NCBI GenBank assembly: GCA_022376925.1
Contig: JAIOJX010000025.1
Location: forward strand, 141,257,301-141,321,300
Origin: Tragulus kanchil
Taxonomy: Eukaryota > Chordata > Mammalia > Artiodactyla > Tragulidae
Reading direction: 5' to 3'
DNA: 64,000 bases
Shown in pieces: positions 12,764 to 26,477 of the stretch. How positions within the stretch are numbered: the first letter of the stretch is position 1; each line of letters begins with the position of its first letter. The translations under genes were made by a program, and so were the position numbers. The notes beneath the pieces were generated by a model. The model was not told where the DNA came from. It saw only the letters and a list, made by a program, of their open reading frames with translations, and made no database searches.

Positions 12764-14980
12764 TCGATGCTATCTAATTATATTATCCTCTAACACTATC
12801 TTCTCCTTTTGCCGTTGGTTTGTTTTTCTATGTATGTATGTAGTTGGTTAGTTTTTCATCCTATTCTTCCCCAGTGGTTGTCAGGTCTATTACTACTATG
12901 ATTCAACATTATCCCTCTTTCTCATATTTAACAGAGGCAATGTCCTCTTGAATCTCCTCTAGGGATGCTATGCAGGTATTATATACTCTTTTGTTATTCC
13001 TTTTTTTATGGAGTAAGTCACTCATAATGTAAACATCTTTCTCTGTCATCTGAGGCAATCAAGCTTCTTATCCATCCATTTTCCTTCCTTCCTCCCATCA
13101 ACAAAAAAGAACAAAGGATGTTGTTTATTATTCATTTATACAAAGGCTTAAGGCACAATCCAGCGTGATCACACCTTGACAGTGTGCCCTGAAGGGAAGT
13201 CAGGATGGAAAAATCAGGATGAAGTATTCTATGCTTTGGGGCCACTAGGTAGCTAAGATGCATATCTAAGGAAGAACTTCAATAACCCCAGCTTCTTGTA
13301 TCTTTTCATACAGAGCAAAGCAATAACATCATTAACTTGAAATATTAGTTCTTTCTGTTTAGCAGTGATCTTTTCATACTTGACTACATGTATTTTACAG
13401 CCTCAAAATCATATACTGGCTCCTCCCCTACCTCTTGGGAGTAGTTCCAGAGCTATTCGAGGCACTATTTCTCAAGGTATAATCCTCACCATAAATAAAA
13501 TTCACTGTTTGTATGTTTATCTATTATTTTCAGTTGATTTTTTTTCCATCCTTCTTTCCTACTGTAGAGGAGGAAAAATAATTTTCCCTCTACTCTTCCA
13601 GGCTCTTGGCCGAGACCACACTGTAATAAAATACAGATTAAACAGAAAAACAGAAATTTAATAAACATGTATACCTCCTGCATATATAGAAGATACTCAA
13701 GAAAAATAAGTTACTCTCAAAAATGACCCAAGCCACCACTTTAAATACAATCTCCAGCTGAAGAAAAAAGAAAGATGTTGAGGTGCGGGGAGGCCCATAA
13801 TGACATTACTAGGAAAAAAAGAGTAAACAAGGTATGATTGTTATGCATATTTAGATCAGTGACTGTGCTGCTCTCTAAAATCGTATGCTATCTATTATAT
13901 TATCCTCTAACACTATCTTCTCCTTTTGCCGTTGGTTTGTTTTCTATGTATGTATGTAGTTGGTTAGTTTTCATCCTATTCTTCCCCAGTGGTTGTCAGG
14001 TCTATTACTACTATGATTCAACATTATCCCTCTTTCTCATATTTAACAGAGGCAATGTCCTCTTGAATCTCCTCTAGGGATGCTATGCAGGTATTATATA
14101 CTCTTTTGTTATTCCTTTTTTTATGGAGTAAGTCACTCATAATGTAAACATCTTTCTCTGTCATCTGAGGCAATCAAGCTTCTTATCCATCCATTTTCCT
14201 TCCTTCCTCCCATCAACAAAAAAGAACAAAGGATGTTGTTTATTATTCATTTATACAAAGGCTTAAGGCACAATCCAGCGTGATCACACCTTGACAGTGT
14301 GCCCTGAAGGGAAGTCAGGATGGAAAAATCAGGATGAAGTATTCTATGCTTTGGGGCCACTAGGTAGCTAAGATGCATATCTAAGGAAGAACTTCAATAA
14401 CCCCAGCTTCTTGTATCTTTTCATACAGAGCAAAGCAATAACATCATTAACTTGAAATATTAGTTCTTTCTGTTTAGCAGTGATCTTTTCATACTTGACT
14501 ACATGTATTTTACAGCCTCAAAATCATATACTGGCTCCTCCCCTACCTCTTGGGAGTAGTTCCAGAGCTATTCGAGGCACTATTTCTCAAGGTATAATCC
14601 TCACCATAAATAAAATTCACTGTTTGTATGTTTATCTATTATTTTCAGTTGATTTTTTTTCCATCCTTCTTTCCTACTGTAGAGGAGGAAAAATAATTTT
14701 CCCTCTACTCTTCCAGGCTCTTGGCCGAGACCACACTGTAATAAAATACAGATTAAAAAGAGAAAAACAGAAATTTAATAAACATGTATACCTCCTGCAT
14801 ATATAGAAGATACTCAAGAAAAATAAGTTACTCTCAAAAATGACCCAAGCCACCACTTTAAATACAATCTCCAGCTGAAGAAAAAAGAAAGATGTTGAGG
14901 TGCGGGGAGGCCCATAATGACATTACTAGGAAAAAAAGAGTAAACAAGGTATGATTGTTATGCATATTTAGATCAGTGAC
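12764..14980. repeat. Direct duplication D4 (offset 1115-1117)
   Basis: Bases about 12764-13863 recur at about 13880-14980. The left edge of the second copy (13863-13890) is ragged: 'ctgtgctgctctct' matches 12711, then about 40 bases are missing before the match resumes. A small insertion near 14757 shifts the offset from 1115 to 1117 and changes the ends of overlapping open frames. The remaining sequence shows no recognised gene or repeat. Confidence 0.97.
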
Positions 14981-16231
14981 TTCTCCATTGGTAAGAGTTT
15001 CTAGAGATTTGGTCATCCTCCTCTTCCAGCTACAGAAGAGGGAGATACCTATACAAATGTAGAGTTCTTTAATAAATGTAAATATCTCTAACAGAAGTAT
15101 CACTTCTACCCTGTTTCATATCTCTCCATTTCATAAAAATAATAATCGGCCTAAAAATGATCCTAATGTCAAAGAGGCATATATTAGAGTGGCAAATCCT
15201 CCTCTCCTTTCTTCCCTCCCTCCCTTTCTTTCTTCCTTTTTGACTTGCCTACTTTTTCTTGATTGATGATTGATTTATGTATGCCAAGATGACAAATTAT
15301 CAAATTTCTCTTTTATCTCTGTATAGAATTCACATATTCTGTCACCATTTTCTGCCACTAGGTCTTAAATCCAGGAAGCATGGTGAAAGACTTAGATAGT
15401 TCCGAAATAAAGTACTACTCAACAAATGTAGCTTACTTTCAAATATATTATCATTCCCCAATAGAGTAAGAGTAATCCTGGTTTCAGGCCAGGAGCACTT
15501 CTATGGAATCATGACTAATAGAACAGGAATGAAGTTGAGAAGAGGGACATGTAGATGCCAACAAAAGCTTTCACCAAAGTAACTTTTTGCCCTCTGCCCC
15601 ACACTCTAGAGACTTAATAGTTCTCTCACAGGCCATTTATCTTCCCAACAATTGTTTCTTTTATGGTACTATCTCTCCAGCCATCTATCTTGATGGCATA
15701 CGGAACCAAGTTAACTGATAAATTACAGGTAGCACTGTAGTCAATAAATGGCTCAGACCCCCAAATTTGTTATGCCATGTCCACCATGAAAAGATTGATA
15801 AATTCAAGTATGGAGTCTAAAACTTTCTTATGACACAAGGGAGGGATGAATGAATGAGAAACATCATTTGCTTGATTAGAATCAAAACTATGTGGTCTAC
15901 AAGTAAGATAACCACAAACTAGGGGAAAGAAGACAAGTCAAATAACTATTTCTTTAATAAAACCACTGTATTTTATACTTGTTTACATTACTATGAGGAT
16001 GAAATTTGATAACACCATGATTAAGCTAAAACGTAGGGATTCATGACTAATAATGCACTAAAAATGATAAAAATTAAAAATATAACTCTTAATCAGATAA
16101 ATTAATTCTACAAGACAATAATACATAAAAGAATTAGTAGCTAAAGGCCAAGACAGTTCTAAATATAAGCTAAATGGGGATGGGGGAAATAAAGACCACA
16201 AAATCAAGGATTTAATTTTTTCTGTGTGGCT
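14981..16231. other. Non-coding stretch
   Basis: No gene or repeat family recognised. A pyrimidine-rich tract of CT and CCT units lies at about 15195-15242. Confidence 0.55.
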
Positions 16232-18432
16232 CCCATAACTCTGATAATTTTAATTCTCATGCGGCTCAAGGCTTGAGTTAGTATTTCACCTCACAAGGAC
16301 AGTCCCAATTTATTGCATATTTGGGATCTAGAATCAAGAATATTCCTTCTTTTGCAAAATAATACCATTTTCAGTGTATCTGATAATGACTACATAGCAT
16401 CACTGATGAGAACAATCTATTATAGTTTTATTCCACTTTTGTACTCCCATCTCAGTTTATGTTATTATTTGACCTACTTATTGGTACTAATTCTTTGTCT
16501 ATTGCCAGTATACAGTGGCTACATTCACTCGCCCAGTATGGCAGGACTTGAATTCTGTTTAACTTAGTTTAATTAAAAATATTTTATTTTGCTTTGAGTA
16601 TACTAGTTACCATAACACAATTACTCTGATAGTACTCTAATATTACTTGAAATATTATATGGGTCACTTTAATTAATTAATGTGATTCTTTTTCAACTGT
16701 ATTGATTCAATTAATTCAAATTCAGTTCTCTTATGGCCACATCATACATGGTTATCAATAGCCCAAATAATAACACTATCCTATTGGCTAGGAAAAAATG
16801 CTGGATCTCAGAAAAAATATATAAACTTAGATCAAAATTTGAAAATTAAAGTGTACTTTAGTTTGAAAACCATCTTAATCTAAATAAGTACATAATAGAG
16901 ACCATCTTATCTCTCATTCTCAGGCAAAGAATCCAGAATTTAGGAACTAAATGAACCCAAGAAGACAAAAATTAATTTACTCCTTTATTCAATAAATATT
17001 TTCTGAGCATTTAATATGTTCTATGCTACCTTCTAAGTACTAAATAAAGGCTAAAATAGTAAAAGTCGCTATCTTCATTGGAGGAATCCAATTTAGAACT
17101 TGAAAATTTAACTTTGACAGGTAGCTTTTGACTCATTATTACTAAAGAATGCATCATTATTTTATTATGTTCATACTGGTACCAGGCCAGATGGTCATCC
17201 GTCGTGATAATTTACCTCAGAAAATGGCCTTAACTAGGGATCACTAAACTTTTGGAAGCCTGGGCCTATTCGGACAGTGGAAATAACAATGGGAATAAAA
17301 TGGATACATGTACATGGATTGGAATCCTAAGTACGAGGTTTCATTTTGCACCCATAACTCTGATAATTTTAATTCTCATGCGGCTCAAGGCTTGAGTTAG
17401 TATTTCACCTCACAAGGACAGTCCCAATTTATTGCATATTTGGGATCTAGAATCAAGAATATTCCTTCTTTTGCAAAATAATACCATTTTCAGTGTATCT
17501 GATAATGACTACATAGCATCACTGATGAGAACAATCTATTATAGTTTTATTCCACTTTTGTACTCCCATCTCAGTTTATGTTATTATTTGACCTACTTAT
17601 TGGTACTAATTCTTTGTCTATTGCCAGTATACAGTGGCTACATTCACTCGCCCAGTATGGCAGGACTTGAATTCTGTTTAACTTAGTTTAATTAAAAATA
17701 TTTTATTTTGCTTTGAGTATACTAGTTACCATAACACAATTACTCTGATAGTACTCTAATATTACTTGAAATATTATATGGGTCACTTTAATTAATTAAT
17801 GTGATTCTTTTTCAACTGTATTGATTCAATTAATTCAAATTCAGTTCTCTTATGGCCACATCATACATGGTTATCAATAGCCCAAATAATAACACTATCC
17901 TATTGGCTAGGAAAAAATGCTGGATCTCAGAAAAAATATATAAACTTAGATCAAAATTTGAAAATTAAAGTGTACTTTAGTTTGAAAACCATCTTAATCT
18001 AAATAAGTACATAATAGAGACCATCTTATCTCTCATTCTCAGGCAAAGAATCCAGAATTTAGGAACTAAATGAACCCAAGAAGACAAAAATTAATTTACT
18101 CCTTTATTCAATAAATATTTTCTGAGCATTTAATATGTTCTATGCTACCTTCTAAGTACTAAATAAAGGCTAAAATAGTAAAAGTCGCTATCTTCATTGG
18201 AGGAATCCAATTTAGAACTTGAAAATTTAACTTTGACAGGTAGCTTTTGACTCATTATTACTAAAGAATGCATCATTATTTTATTATGTTCATACTGGTA
18301 CCAGGCCAGATGGTCATCCGTCGTGATAATTTACCTCAGAAAATGGCCTTAACTAGGGATCACTAAACTTTTGGAAGCCTGGGCCTATTCGGACAGTGGA
18401 AATAACAATGGAAATAAAATGGATACATGTAC
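16232..18432. repeat. Direct duplication D5 (offset 1119)
   Basis: Bases 16232 to about 17314 recur at 17351 to about 18432. A spacer of about 36 bases (17315-17350) is not part of either clean copy. Near 17289/18408 a single base differs (gggaataaa against gaaataaa). The content is AT-rich unique DNA; an 84-codon frame occurs in both copies but lacks any family signature. Confidence 0.97.
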
Positions 18433-18784
18433 TGATGGATCTGTGGACATCCTGCCTAAGTCACAGCAGGCTTTCATCAATATTTGTCACTTGGTGATGA
18501 CCCTCATTTGTGTTTACTTGTAGGCAGTGAACTTTGTTTTTATAAAGTCCTTTGGCTGATGTCTGTATTTTGCAATTATAAACTTTTCACACATTGTCTT
18601 CTAAACAGAACGCTATAATTAACTTCAGAATGGCAAGAAGAAGGCAATCTGCCTCTGTTTTCCTAACAATACAGTACAATCTCTCCTTATTTTTTAGAGA
18701 ACCATGAACCATAAAATGAGAGCCACATCTACAAGTAATATGCTTTTTAGTAAAAAGTCAAAAGAAAGCTAATGTTTAAAAGTC

Positions 18785-18995
18785 AAAACAAAGTTGATGT
18801 GTAATTTGACATATAGCCATTTTATCATAATATCAATGCAAAATTATCAATGAGATTATTTGCATTCTTTTGTTTTATACTAGACTGTCATATCTTGTAC
18901 TTTATGCATCTAGTACATTTCAATATAAACTAACCAAAATTCAAGGGCTCAATAGACACATGATGCCGGTGGCTACAATATTGGACAGTGCAGTT
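18785..18995. mobile_element. hAT-Charlie-type non-autonomous element (MER3/MER33-like)
   Basis: The end block 'caagggctcaatagacacat' followed by 'ggtggctacaatattggaca' and 'gtgcagttctagaac' is typical of one terminus of an old MER DNA transposon. The preceding 'attatcaatgagattatttg' and 'cattcttttgttttatacta' fit its interior. I am sure of the class, less of the exact subfamily. Confidence 0.65.
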
Positions 18996-20200
18996 CTAGA
19001 ACACTGATGTGGAATGTGGTCTATTACAGAACACCTAATAGTTCATTGTAGACATTGGCATTACAGCTTCCATACCATATACAGAGAACTTGAGTGTGAT
19101 CATTATCAACCACACGACAAAAGAAAAGCTCAATAAACAGAATTTTAACATGTTGTAGATTAAGCAAAGAATTGAGGTCACAGAGAAACTGGGAAGAGAG
19201 ACAGAGACAGAATCACTGCTTACTGTAGGCAGAATCTGTAGCTGAAGCCAGCACTGGATAGCAACACTTAAAAGGTAATTGACTAATTACTAGAGCCTCA
19301 GAGTAGACTAGTTTGAAAAGTAACAATCTTGGTGGTTCATCCTTTGGGAAGGCCGCCATACTTTCACCAATTTCAACTCTTAAAACCCTACCAAGTTCTC
19401 AGGGTGAAGCATAGAGAAAATTCCCCTCATGCTTCCTTTAGAGGGAGTGGGGGAATGTAGTCATGTCGAAATATGCCTGGAGCACTGTGTTCTTCTTAAA
19501 AACGAACTGCAATTTCACCAGAGTCTAATCCATAGGAAATCACCTCAAGCCAGTACTGTAGCTTTCAATATGACAAAAGGGAAATACTCAACTCCAGTCC
19601 CCTCTAGGACAAGAGTTGAAAAAAAAAAAAAAGAAAAGAAAAATGGGGGGAAAAAAAAAACAGTCTAAGAAACACCAGTAAAAATCACACCCCAGGGGCA
19701 TAAATTCACTAAAAGACTAAGTCCTAATCAGAAGATTATAAAATACTGCTCTTCCTCATTTTACCATTCCACCAACAGGGCTCATGTATAATAGGAGGGC
19801 TGCATCTGAAAGGACCTGTACAACTCATATGTCATTTAGAGAGGAGTCTCTAGGGAAACCAAAGGCAATAGGAAAGATAAAGCAAGGATGCTACAGGACA
19901 TTTTAGCCTCTGACACCTACAGCTATGAGGACACGTGATGTTCAGTCACAGGGTGCCATATCTTATTCCCTCGTCATAGTTTCCATGTGGGCCTCAATCA
20001 CCAAACTGACTTGAGGACCCAGGGTCTCCTGCCTACTCACATTACACTGACATAATTTTGGACTGGGGATTTGCAATGATGAATACTTTTAGAATATTTA
20101 TATCCCAACTAGAAGCAAGTCTAAAAAAGTATTACTTGTTTATATCTCTCTATGAGTGGATGTTTAAGCGTAGACATGCATTTCTCCATTGTCTCTGTTA
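18996..20200. other. Non-coding stretch with A-rich tract
   Basis: No gene recognised. An A-rich tract interrupted by a run of G lies at about 19620-19660; it may be an old retroposon tail, but no body could be identified in front of it. A 79-codon frame ending there is low-complexity at its end and is rejected. Confidence 0.5.
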
Positions 20201-20207
20201 ATGAATG

Positions 20208-20416
20208 TGCTGACTTGTGTCTGACTCTTCATGACCCCATGGACTGTAGTCCCCCAGGCTCGTCTGTCCATGGGATTCTCCAGGCAAGAATACTAGACTG
20301 GCTTGCCATGCCCTCCTTCAGGGGATCTTCCCAACCCAGAGGATTGAACCTGCATATCCTGCAGCTCCTGCATTACAGGCAATTCTTTACCTCTGAGCCA
20401 TGGGAAAGTCTCTTCC
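20208..20416 (-). mobile_element. Bov-tA/BovA SINE, reverse
   Basis: Reverse-strand SINE: 'gactcttcatgaccccatgg', 'tgtccatgggattctccagg', 'caagaatactagactggctt', then 'gattgaacctgcatatcctg' and 'ctctgagccatgggaaagtc'. The 120-codon frame across it is an artefact of the repeat. Confidence 0.9.
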
Positions 20417-21020
20417 ATGTGCCCTACTGTCTAACCATAACTCTGGGAGACAAGTGTTCAAAAATAATAAACACAGACCAATTGGCAAAAAGATCCTATG
20501 AATTTTTGATTTGAATGATTCTTATTGCCTACCATTTGATCTTTTCAGTTTGTTTCAACAGTTACAATAATTAGGACAAAAATCCTCTAGCAATAAGCAG
20601 GGATATGTGGTTAACTGAGGAAAATAAAGTGAAAGTATAGCTAAATATTGGAGTTACAAAGGCATTTTATATCACATGATTTAAAGAGAAATTGCAGACT
20701 TCAGCAGCCTCATCACAGAAATCCTTAGAATTGAAGCAGTGAATAAAATGCTTCAAGTCAGTCCAGAAGATCATATACAAATATCTGATATAAACTAGAA
20801 AATGAAGTGAACATAATTCCATGAGTTTCCCAAGGGAAATAGAAGTAGAGGAAAAGATAAAAAAAAATAAACGTTCATATTTGATGTATTAGATTGGTAA
20901 TTCTAGTGGTGAAAATCTAGGCAAAACGTGTTCATTCGAAAGTGGGCAACAAGAGCTGCAGTCTTATCACTGTCAAAACCAGCCTTCATTAAATATTTAC
21001 TACACGTTGCTTCATGCTTT

Positions 21021-21236
21021 AAGGCTTCCCTGGTAGCTCAGTGGTAAAGAATCTACCTGCCAATGCAGAAGACATGGGTTCGATCCCTGGGTTGGGAGGA
21101 TTCCTGGGGAAGGAAATAGTAACCCACTCTAGTATCCTTGCCTGAGAAATCCCATGGATGGGAGCCTGGCAGGCTATAGTTCATGGGGTCATCAAGAGTC
21201 CAACATGACTGAAGCAACTAAGCAGCAGCAGTAGCC
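21021..21236 (+). mobile_element. Bov-tA SINE, full length
   Basis: It starts with 'aaggcttccctggtagctca', has the B-box-like 'gggttcgatccctggg' at about 21076, and ends in a short AGC repeat (agcagcagcag), the usual microsatellite tail of this family. The sequence is close to the consensus as I recall it, so it is relatively young. Confidence 0.93.
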
Positions 21237-21239
21237 TTA

Positions 21240-23865
21240 TCTCTTTACCTATCTATTAAAAGAGAGAGAGGAAAACAAGAGACTAAGAAAGAGAAGAGAG
21301 GTACTGAGTAAGGCAGAATTATTACAATTGGTCAGTTTAGATAAAGGATACATTGTGTTTCTTTGCAATAGTCTTATAACTCCGCTGAACACTAGAGATT
21401 ATACTATGAAATTTTACAAAAATATTAATATTGGTTATATATAATTGATATTTATCTATATTTAACTTTGCTAAAGGTATAGATGTATACATTGACTTGA
21501 AAATAAAGAATTACACAATTGAAAAAAAAAAGTGATTTGGAAGAAATATTCCAAAATAAACTCTGACAATAGGTATTGGGATTATAGTTTATTTTTAATG
21601 TCTTTCTTATATTTTTATTTTATACATTTTTCTAACTTATGCACATATAAATGTAATAAATTATAAATTAAATAACATATAGATAGAAATGTTATCAGAA
21701 CCAATTTAACATATTTGATATTCTGCCCTCCCAACCTCCAGTGATACAGCTGGGCTTTTATAGTTGGTTTCATAGCAAAAAACAGATTAATAATGTTGCC
21801 TTTTAAAAAGTGAAAAATAATTTAGTAAAAGTGAGACCTGTTATTTTACCAAAAATATGTACATTTTTAGGTACCTTGAATAACTTCAAGAGTTTCATCT
21901 AGGGGAAAAACACTGTATTTAATAGTATGTTAAATGAAGAAACTTAATATACTAGAATGTGAAATATACAAGGATAATTTAAATTATATTTATAAATCTA
22001 CCTTTTCTTCTGGATGTTTTCCACTTTAATCAAAAATCAGTAATTTTACATGAGCCAAAAGATGATATCAAGGGAGAGGTGTGCATGTACATGTGTTGTC
22101 AGGGAAAGAGTAGAGGAAATGTTGGATGAAAATACTTCTCAGCTGGGTATATGAAAAAGTCATAATTATCATCATTTTCCTATCAAATATCATGATATAT
22201 TTGCTAGTGAAATGTGGAAGCTTGATGTGAGACCCACTCAAGTTGTCTGAAACACTGGACAGTACTGAATTAGCTCTTTCAAATAAGCTGAATTTTAGCT
22301 GTTAGAGCCGTGACAGTTTGTATTCAATAAAATTTATTTCAATTTAATAGATTCTATTATTAGGGGGAACAGCAGAGACTGTTCTTGAAATTGCACCTAT
22401 GCCTTAAAGGAATAGTGTTTTCACACTTCAAAGTTTTTAGTATTGTTTCTTGAAAGAAAAGCTATGACGTTATGCTGTTCAGCTAGTAAACCCTTACTAA
22501 CAAATCCAGCCATTACAACTACAATGCCAAAATCAGAAATCTTTTGAGTATTTGGTGCATATAATGCAGTGAGAATCATTCTAAATGACTAATCTAAATT
22601 GAAATATTCCCCTAATATGGGTTCTATACAACATTAATTGATTGTGTCAGAAGTAAATTAGATTGGAAAAATTATTCAACTCATAGACATACCTGAAGAG
22701 GAAAACAAACAAAATATTCAAGAATCCAGCTTTAACTATTTATTTATTCATTCTTCAGCAAATACTTATTGATTCTATGGGATATCAGGCATTATAACAA
22801 GGAAATGAAAGTTAACTGTTGAATAACTCTATCCAAGAACAAATATAATCTACTAGATTATACTACTACTACTACTATTTTAAATGTCCCAGATTTACAA
22901 ATATACATATGGATGGTTAAATAATAAATGGATAGATATGTTCTGGTATTCTAAAATAATTTGCAAATTATAAAGCTAGAGTTTTAGTTTAGTTCTGTTT
23001 TATGTATGGACATATTACCCATTAATACTGAATAAAACTTGCTTTTAACCATAATATCTTTACTCTGGGGATAGTATAAGACAAAGGATACTCAATATTT
23101 GAACTGAATTTTAGATTTAGCAGAAATATGCTAGCTTATGAATTTCAATAAGACTTTAATGATCACAGTACTTTTCAGAAATAAGTTTACTGTCTCACAC
23201 TTTTAAAGTTTACTGACAAATATGAATAAAATACCTAAAATAATATGTTTCTCATGTTAACTGTTCTCTGATGATCATTATGCTTTTATATTAGCTTTTA
23301 TTCACTCTTAATTTATGATTTCAATGAAAAATTGTGTTTCAGAGAAGTTGTATCACTATTGATTGCTAATGGCAAAGTCTCTATATCTAAATAATATATC
23401 ACCAGAATATCTTTTATACTCACAGGTATATATTTGTATTTATAGATTCTATTATGTATACTTCAGTGCTTTTCTTTTTGAACACAAAAAGCATACCACC
23501 TGAGTAATTCAGTGGCTGATGATGATCTGTATTGAGTTATAGAAGAAGGCTTTCGAAGGAACAATTTGAGGGAGAAATCAAGAGCTCTATTCTAGCTAAA
23601 TATAAAATGCTGATTAGGAAACACATAGGCATTTATTTTCACTTATCAGAGTGCAAGATCCTTACATAATTAATATTAATATAAGGCTTGAAGAATTTGG
23701 AGAAAACTACACACCCTTCAAACTGTCGCCATAAACTTATACATGGCCTTCAAAAGTTTCTTCTCATAGTCCCTTATTTACCATTATAATGAGGAGGAGG
23801 AGGAAGTGGAAGAAGATGAAGATGATAAGCATCTAACCTTTTATCAAACTTGGAAGTAGACAATA
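21240..23865. other. AT-rich stretch, largely unassigned
   Basis: No gene recognised. It holds a TAC trinucleotide run at about 22861-22877 and a GAG/GAA/GAT-rich tract at about 23790-23828. A 'tattcattcttcagcaaata' block near 22746 recalls the shared MIR/L2 end, but it is too short to call. Confidence 0.5.
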
Positions 23866-23869
23866 CTGT

Positions 23870-24235
23870 GTTGCAAGGTATAGGCACTATGTTGTATAGT
23901 AGATCTCTGGGACTTTTACATGTAGTATAACAGAAGCTTTGTACTTGACTAATATCTCCAAGTTTTCCCCACCTTCCCAGTCCCTGGGAACTACCAATGC
24001 ACTCTTCTTTTAATCATGTGATTAAATCATGTGAGATTATATAGTATTTTTCTATCTCTGGTATATTTCACTTAAAAAGATGTCCTCCAGGCTTATCTAC
24101 ATTTTAAATAATGGTAGTATTTCTTCATTTTTAAGATGAATAACATTGTATTATACGTTCAGGCCACATTTTCTATATTCTTTCATTCATTAATGGACCT
24201 TTAGATTGCTTCTATCTGCGGTATAATAATACAAT
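23870..24235 (-). mobile_element. Old L1 (L1M-type) fragment, reverse
   Basis: The reverse complement of L1 3' sequence is visible in order: 'ttgtatagtagatctctggg', 'cctgggaactaccaatgcac', 'tttcacttaaaaagatgtcc', 'tccaggcttatctacatttt', 'agatgaataacattgtatta' and 'taatggacctttagattgct'. It is heavily diverged, so an ancient insertion. Confidence 0.75.
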
Positions 24236-24826
24236 GATCTAAGAGAAAAGTAAATTAACTAAAATAAATTGTATAAACTGTGAATTTCACAAATATGTGA
24301 GTATAACAGACAAACTTCAAGAAAATATGTAAGCCTAACACTATTCATGTTTACTTCTACTATCCAAAGTATTCTTACAAAATAACACATCAAGCTAACA
24401 TAACATTTCATGTGTAACTAATGTTATACTAACATTAAGAAGTTTACTTCTTGGTTGGGAGGGAAAGGAATACAATGAGAATGAGGAAAATTCAGTGATA
24501 CTTATAAACACTATTGCTGATATTTTATGAAAATAACTGAATGAATCAAATATGGCAAAATGATAACATTTTAAAACGAATATCTAAGTTCATGAAAAGG
24601 TCTAGGGAAAAGATTAAAATCGGACTTTCAGACAGGGCTTAAGTGATACCATTGGTGAGAAAAGAGTGAGTATGAGAACTGAAGAATCTGATAGGAAATA
24701 ATAGACATTAATCATGGGACTCCTTTGACAATTTTCAAAATCCTTGCCATTTTTGACATGTATAATTATGATCTTCAACAGTTTTTTTTGGAACACTTCA
24801 TTCAATTATATGTTTTGACCAACAAA
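24236..24826. other. AT-rich non-coding stretch
   Basis: Nothing recognised. A 63-codon frame on the minus strand at 24614-24805 has no family features. Confidence 0.5.
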
Positions 24827-25394
24827 ATAGCCATCATGTTCAATGATTTCCAAATGTATTATTTAACAATAGCAAATTAATGTGGTGGTGTGACATTAGA
24901 ATTTTAAAGCAGGAATGGTTTTTATTTGATTACTTTTTTTTTTCAAGATAATTACGTTTAACTTTTATTTAAAATGAAAACTTATAAGACAAGCGAACTC
25001 ATCGCGGCTTCTTCATGATTCTTTCACTCTTTTTATTCCCAAGTCACAATTCTTGACTTGTCATTTGATTATGTTAAAAGGGTTTTAATTATAAAGAAGT
25101 ATCATAGAGTATAAAACTAATCATTATTTTGAATGTTTCTACATTTGAGAAATATTTCCATGATGATCAACAACATATATTTTGGACATTACTTTTTAAA
25201 TCCTCCTCAACAAATCTGTTTCTATAGAGAATGCTCTGAAATATACTCAGGTTATTCCACTGCCTCTGATATTTTCTAGTTGTGTGACATTACACAAGAA
25301 CCTCTCTAAAACATCTATCCTTACCTGTAGTGACCGCAGTTATTGGATGGTAGTTCTTTTTAAGAGCAATTTTTGTACATCAAAATAGATAATG

Positions 25395-25516
25395 CACATA
25401 TGTGTTTGTGTTCAGTCTCTGTGACTTCATGGACTTGAGTCCAACAGGCTTTTCTGTCCACGAGAGTTTCCTAGCAAGAATACTGAAGTAGATTTCCATT
25501 TCCTCATCCAGGAATG
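25395..25516 (-). mobile_element. Bov-tA/BovA SINE fragment, D6 copy 1
   Basis: Partial reverse SINE: 'tctgtgacttcatggacttg', 'aacaggcttttctgtccacg', 'agcaagaatactgaagtaga', 'tttccatttcctcatccagg'. The tRNA-like half is absent. Confidence 0.8.
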
Positions 25517-26477
25517 CACATAAGCCACATAGCAAATTATGTGGTAAAATTAGCAACTATTACTATTATGTCTAGGAGTTCCTTGAATTTTAGTAACATT
25601 TTTGATTCTGAAATAGATTTTTAGTTACATTATGTTTTATGTTATATATAACAGTAATTATGATCCACATATTAACAAAAAATTGGTAGGGTTCTATAAT
25701 TTTTTTCTAATATTACTATCCTTCAAAGTGAAAGAAAGTCATCCAAAAACACATTCTTAGCTTTCTAAATTGATAGAGACTTTTTTTGATAGGAAGGTAA
25801 GCAAATAGGCGAAACAAAGTGAAAGAGAGAAATAAAAAGGAAGAAAGATACTAAGAGAGACCACTTTTTTATCCAGCTAATGTTCAATTGATCTTCAACA
25901 AATTTTTTTATAGCCATCATGTTCAATGATTTCCAAATGTATTATTTAACAATAGCAAATTAATGTGGTGGTGTGACATTAGAATTTTAAAGCAGGAATG
26001 GTTTTTATTTGATTACTTTTTTTTTTCAAGATAATTACGTTTAACTTTTATTTAAAATGAAAACTTATAAGACAAGCGAACTCATCGCGGCTTCTTCATG
26101 ATTCTTTCACTCTTTTTATTCCCAAGTCACAATTCTTGACTTGTCATTTGATTATGTTAAAAGGGTTTTAATTATAAAGAAGTATCATAGAGTATAAAAC
26201 TAATCATTATTTTGAATGTTTCTACATTTGAGAAATATTTCCATGATGATCAACAACATATATTTTGGACATTACTTTTTAAATCCTCCTCAACAAATCT
26301 GTTTCTATAGAGAATGCTCTGAAATATACTCAGGTTATTCCACTGCCTCTGATATTTTCTAGTTGTGTGACATTACACAAGAACCTCTCTAAAACATCTA
26401 TCCTTACCTGTAGTGACCGCAGTTATTGGATGGTAGTTCTTTTTAAGAGCAATTTTTGTACATCAAAATAGATAATG

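Larger units (their letters stand above)
10692..12857. repeat. Direct duplication D3 (offset 1108)
   Basis: Bases 10692 to about 11745 recur at about 11801-12857. The bridge at 11746-11800 is itself a degraded partial copy of 10706 onward: it repeats 'ggcaactaatgaagaacaat' and then decays. A short difference also separates 11268-11294 from 12376-12402. The right end of this block (about 11645-11745) appears a third time at about 13885-13970 through D4. Confidence 0.97.

Noticed and set aside
16965..17050. MIR/L2-like 'attcaataaatattttctga' block, also at 18084
   Set aside because: Short and shared by several ancient families; not enough to assign.
16232..18432. Duplicated 84-codon frame as a conserved small gene
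   Set aside because: Conservation between the two copies only reflects the duplication. There is no independent evidence of coding.
21070..21095. tRNA-like B-box (ggttcgatccc) as a tRNA gene, also near 2516, 56604 and 61972
   Set aside because: Each lies inside a SINE head derived from a tRNA. No cloverleaf with paired acceptor ends is evident.
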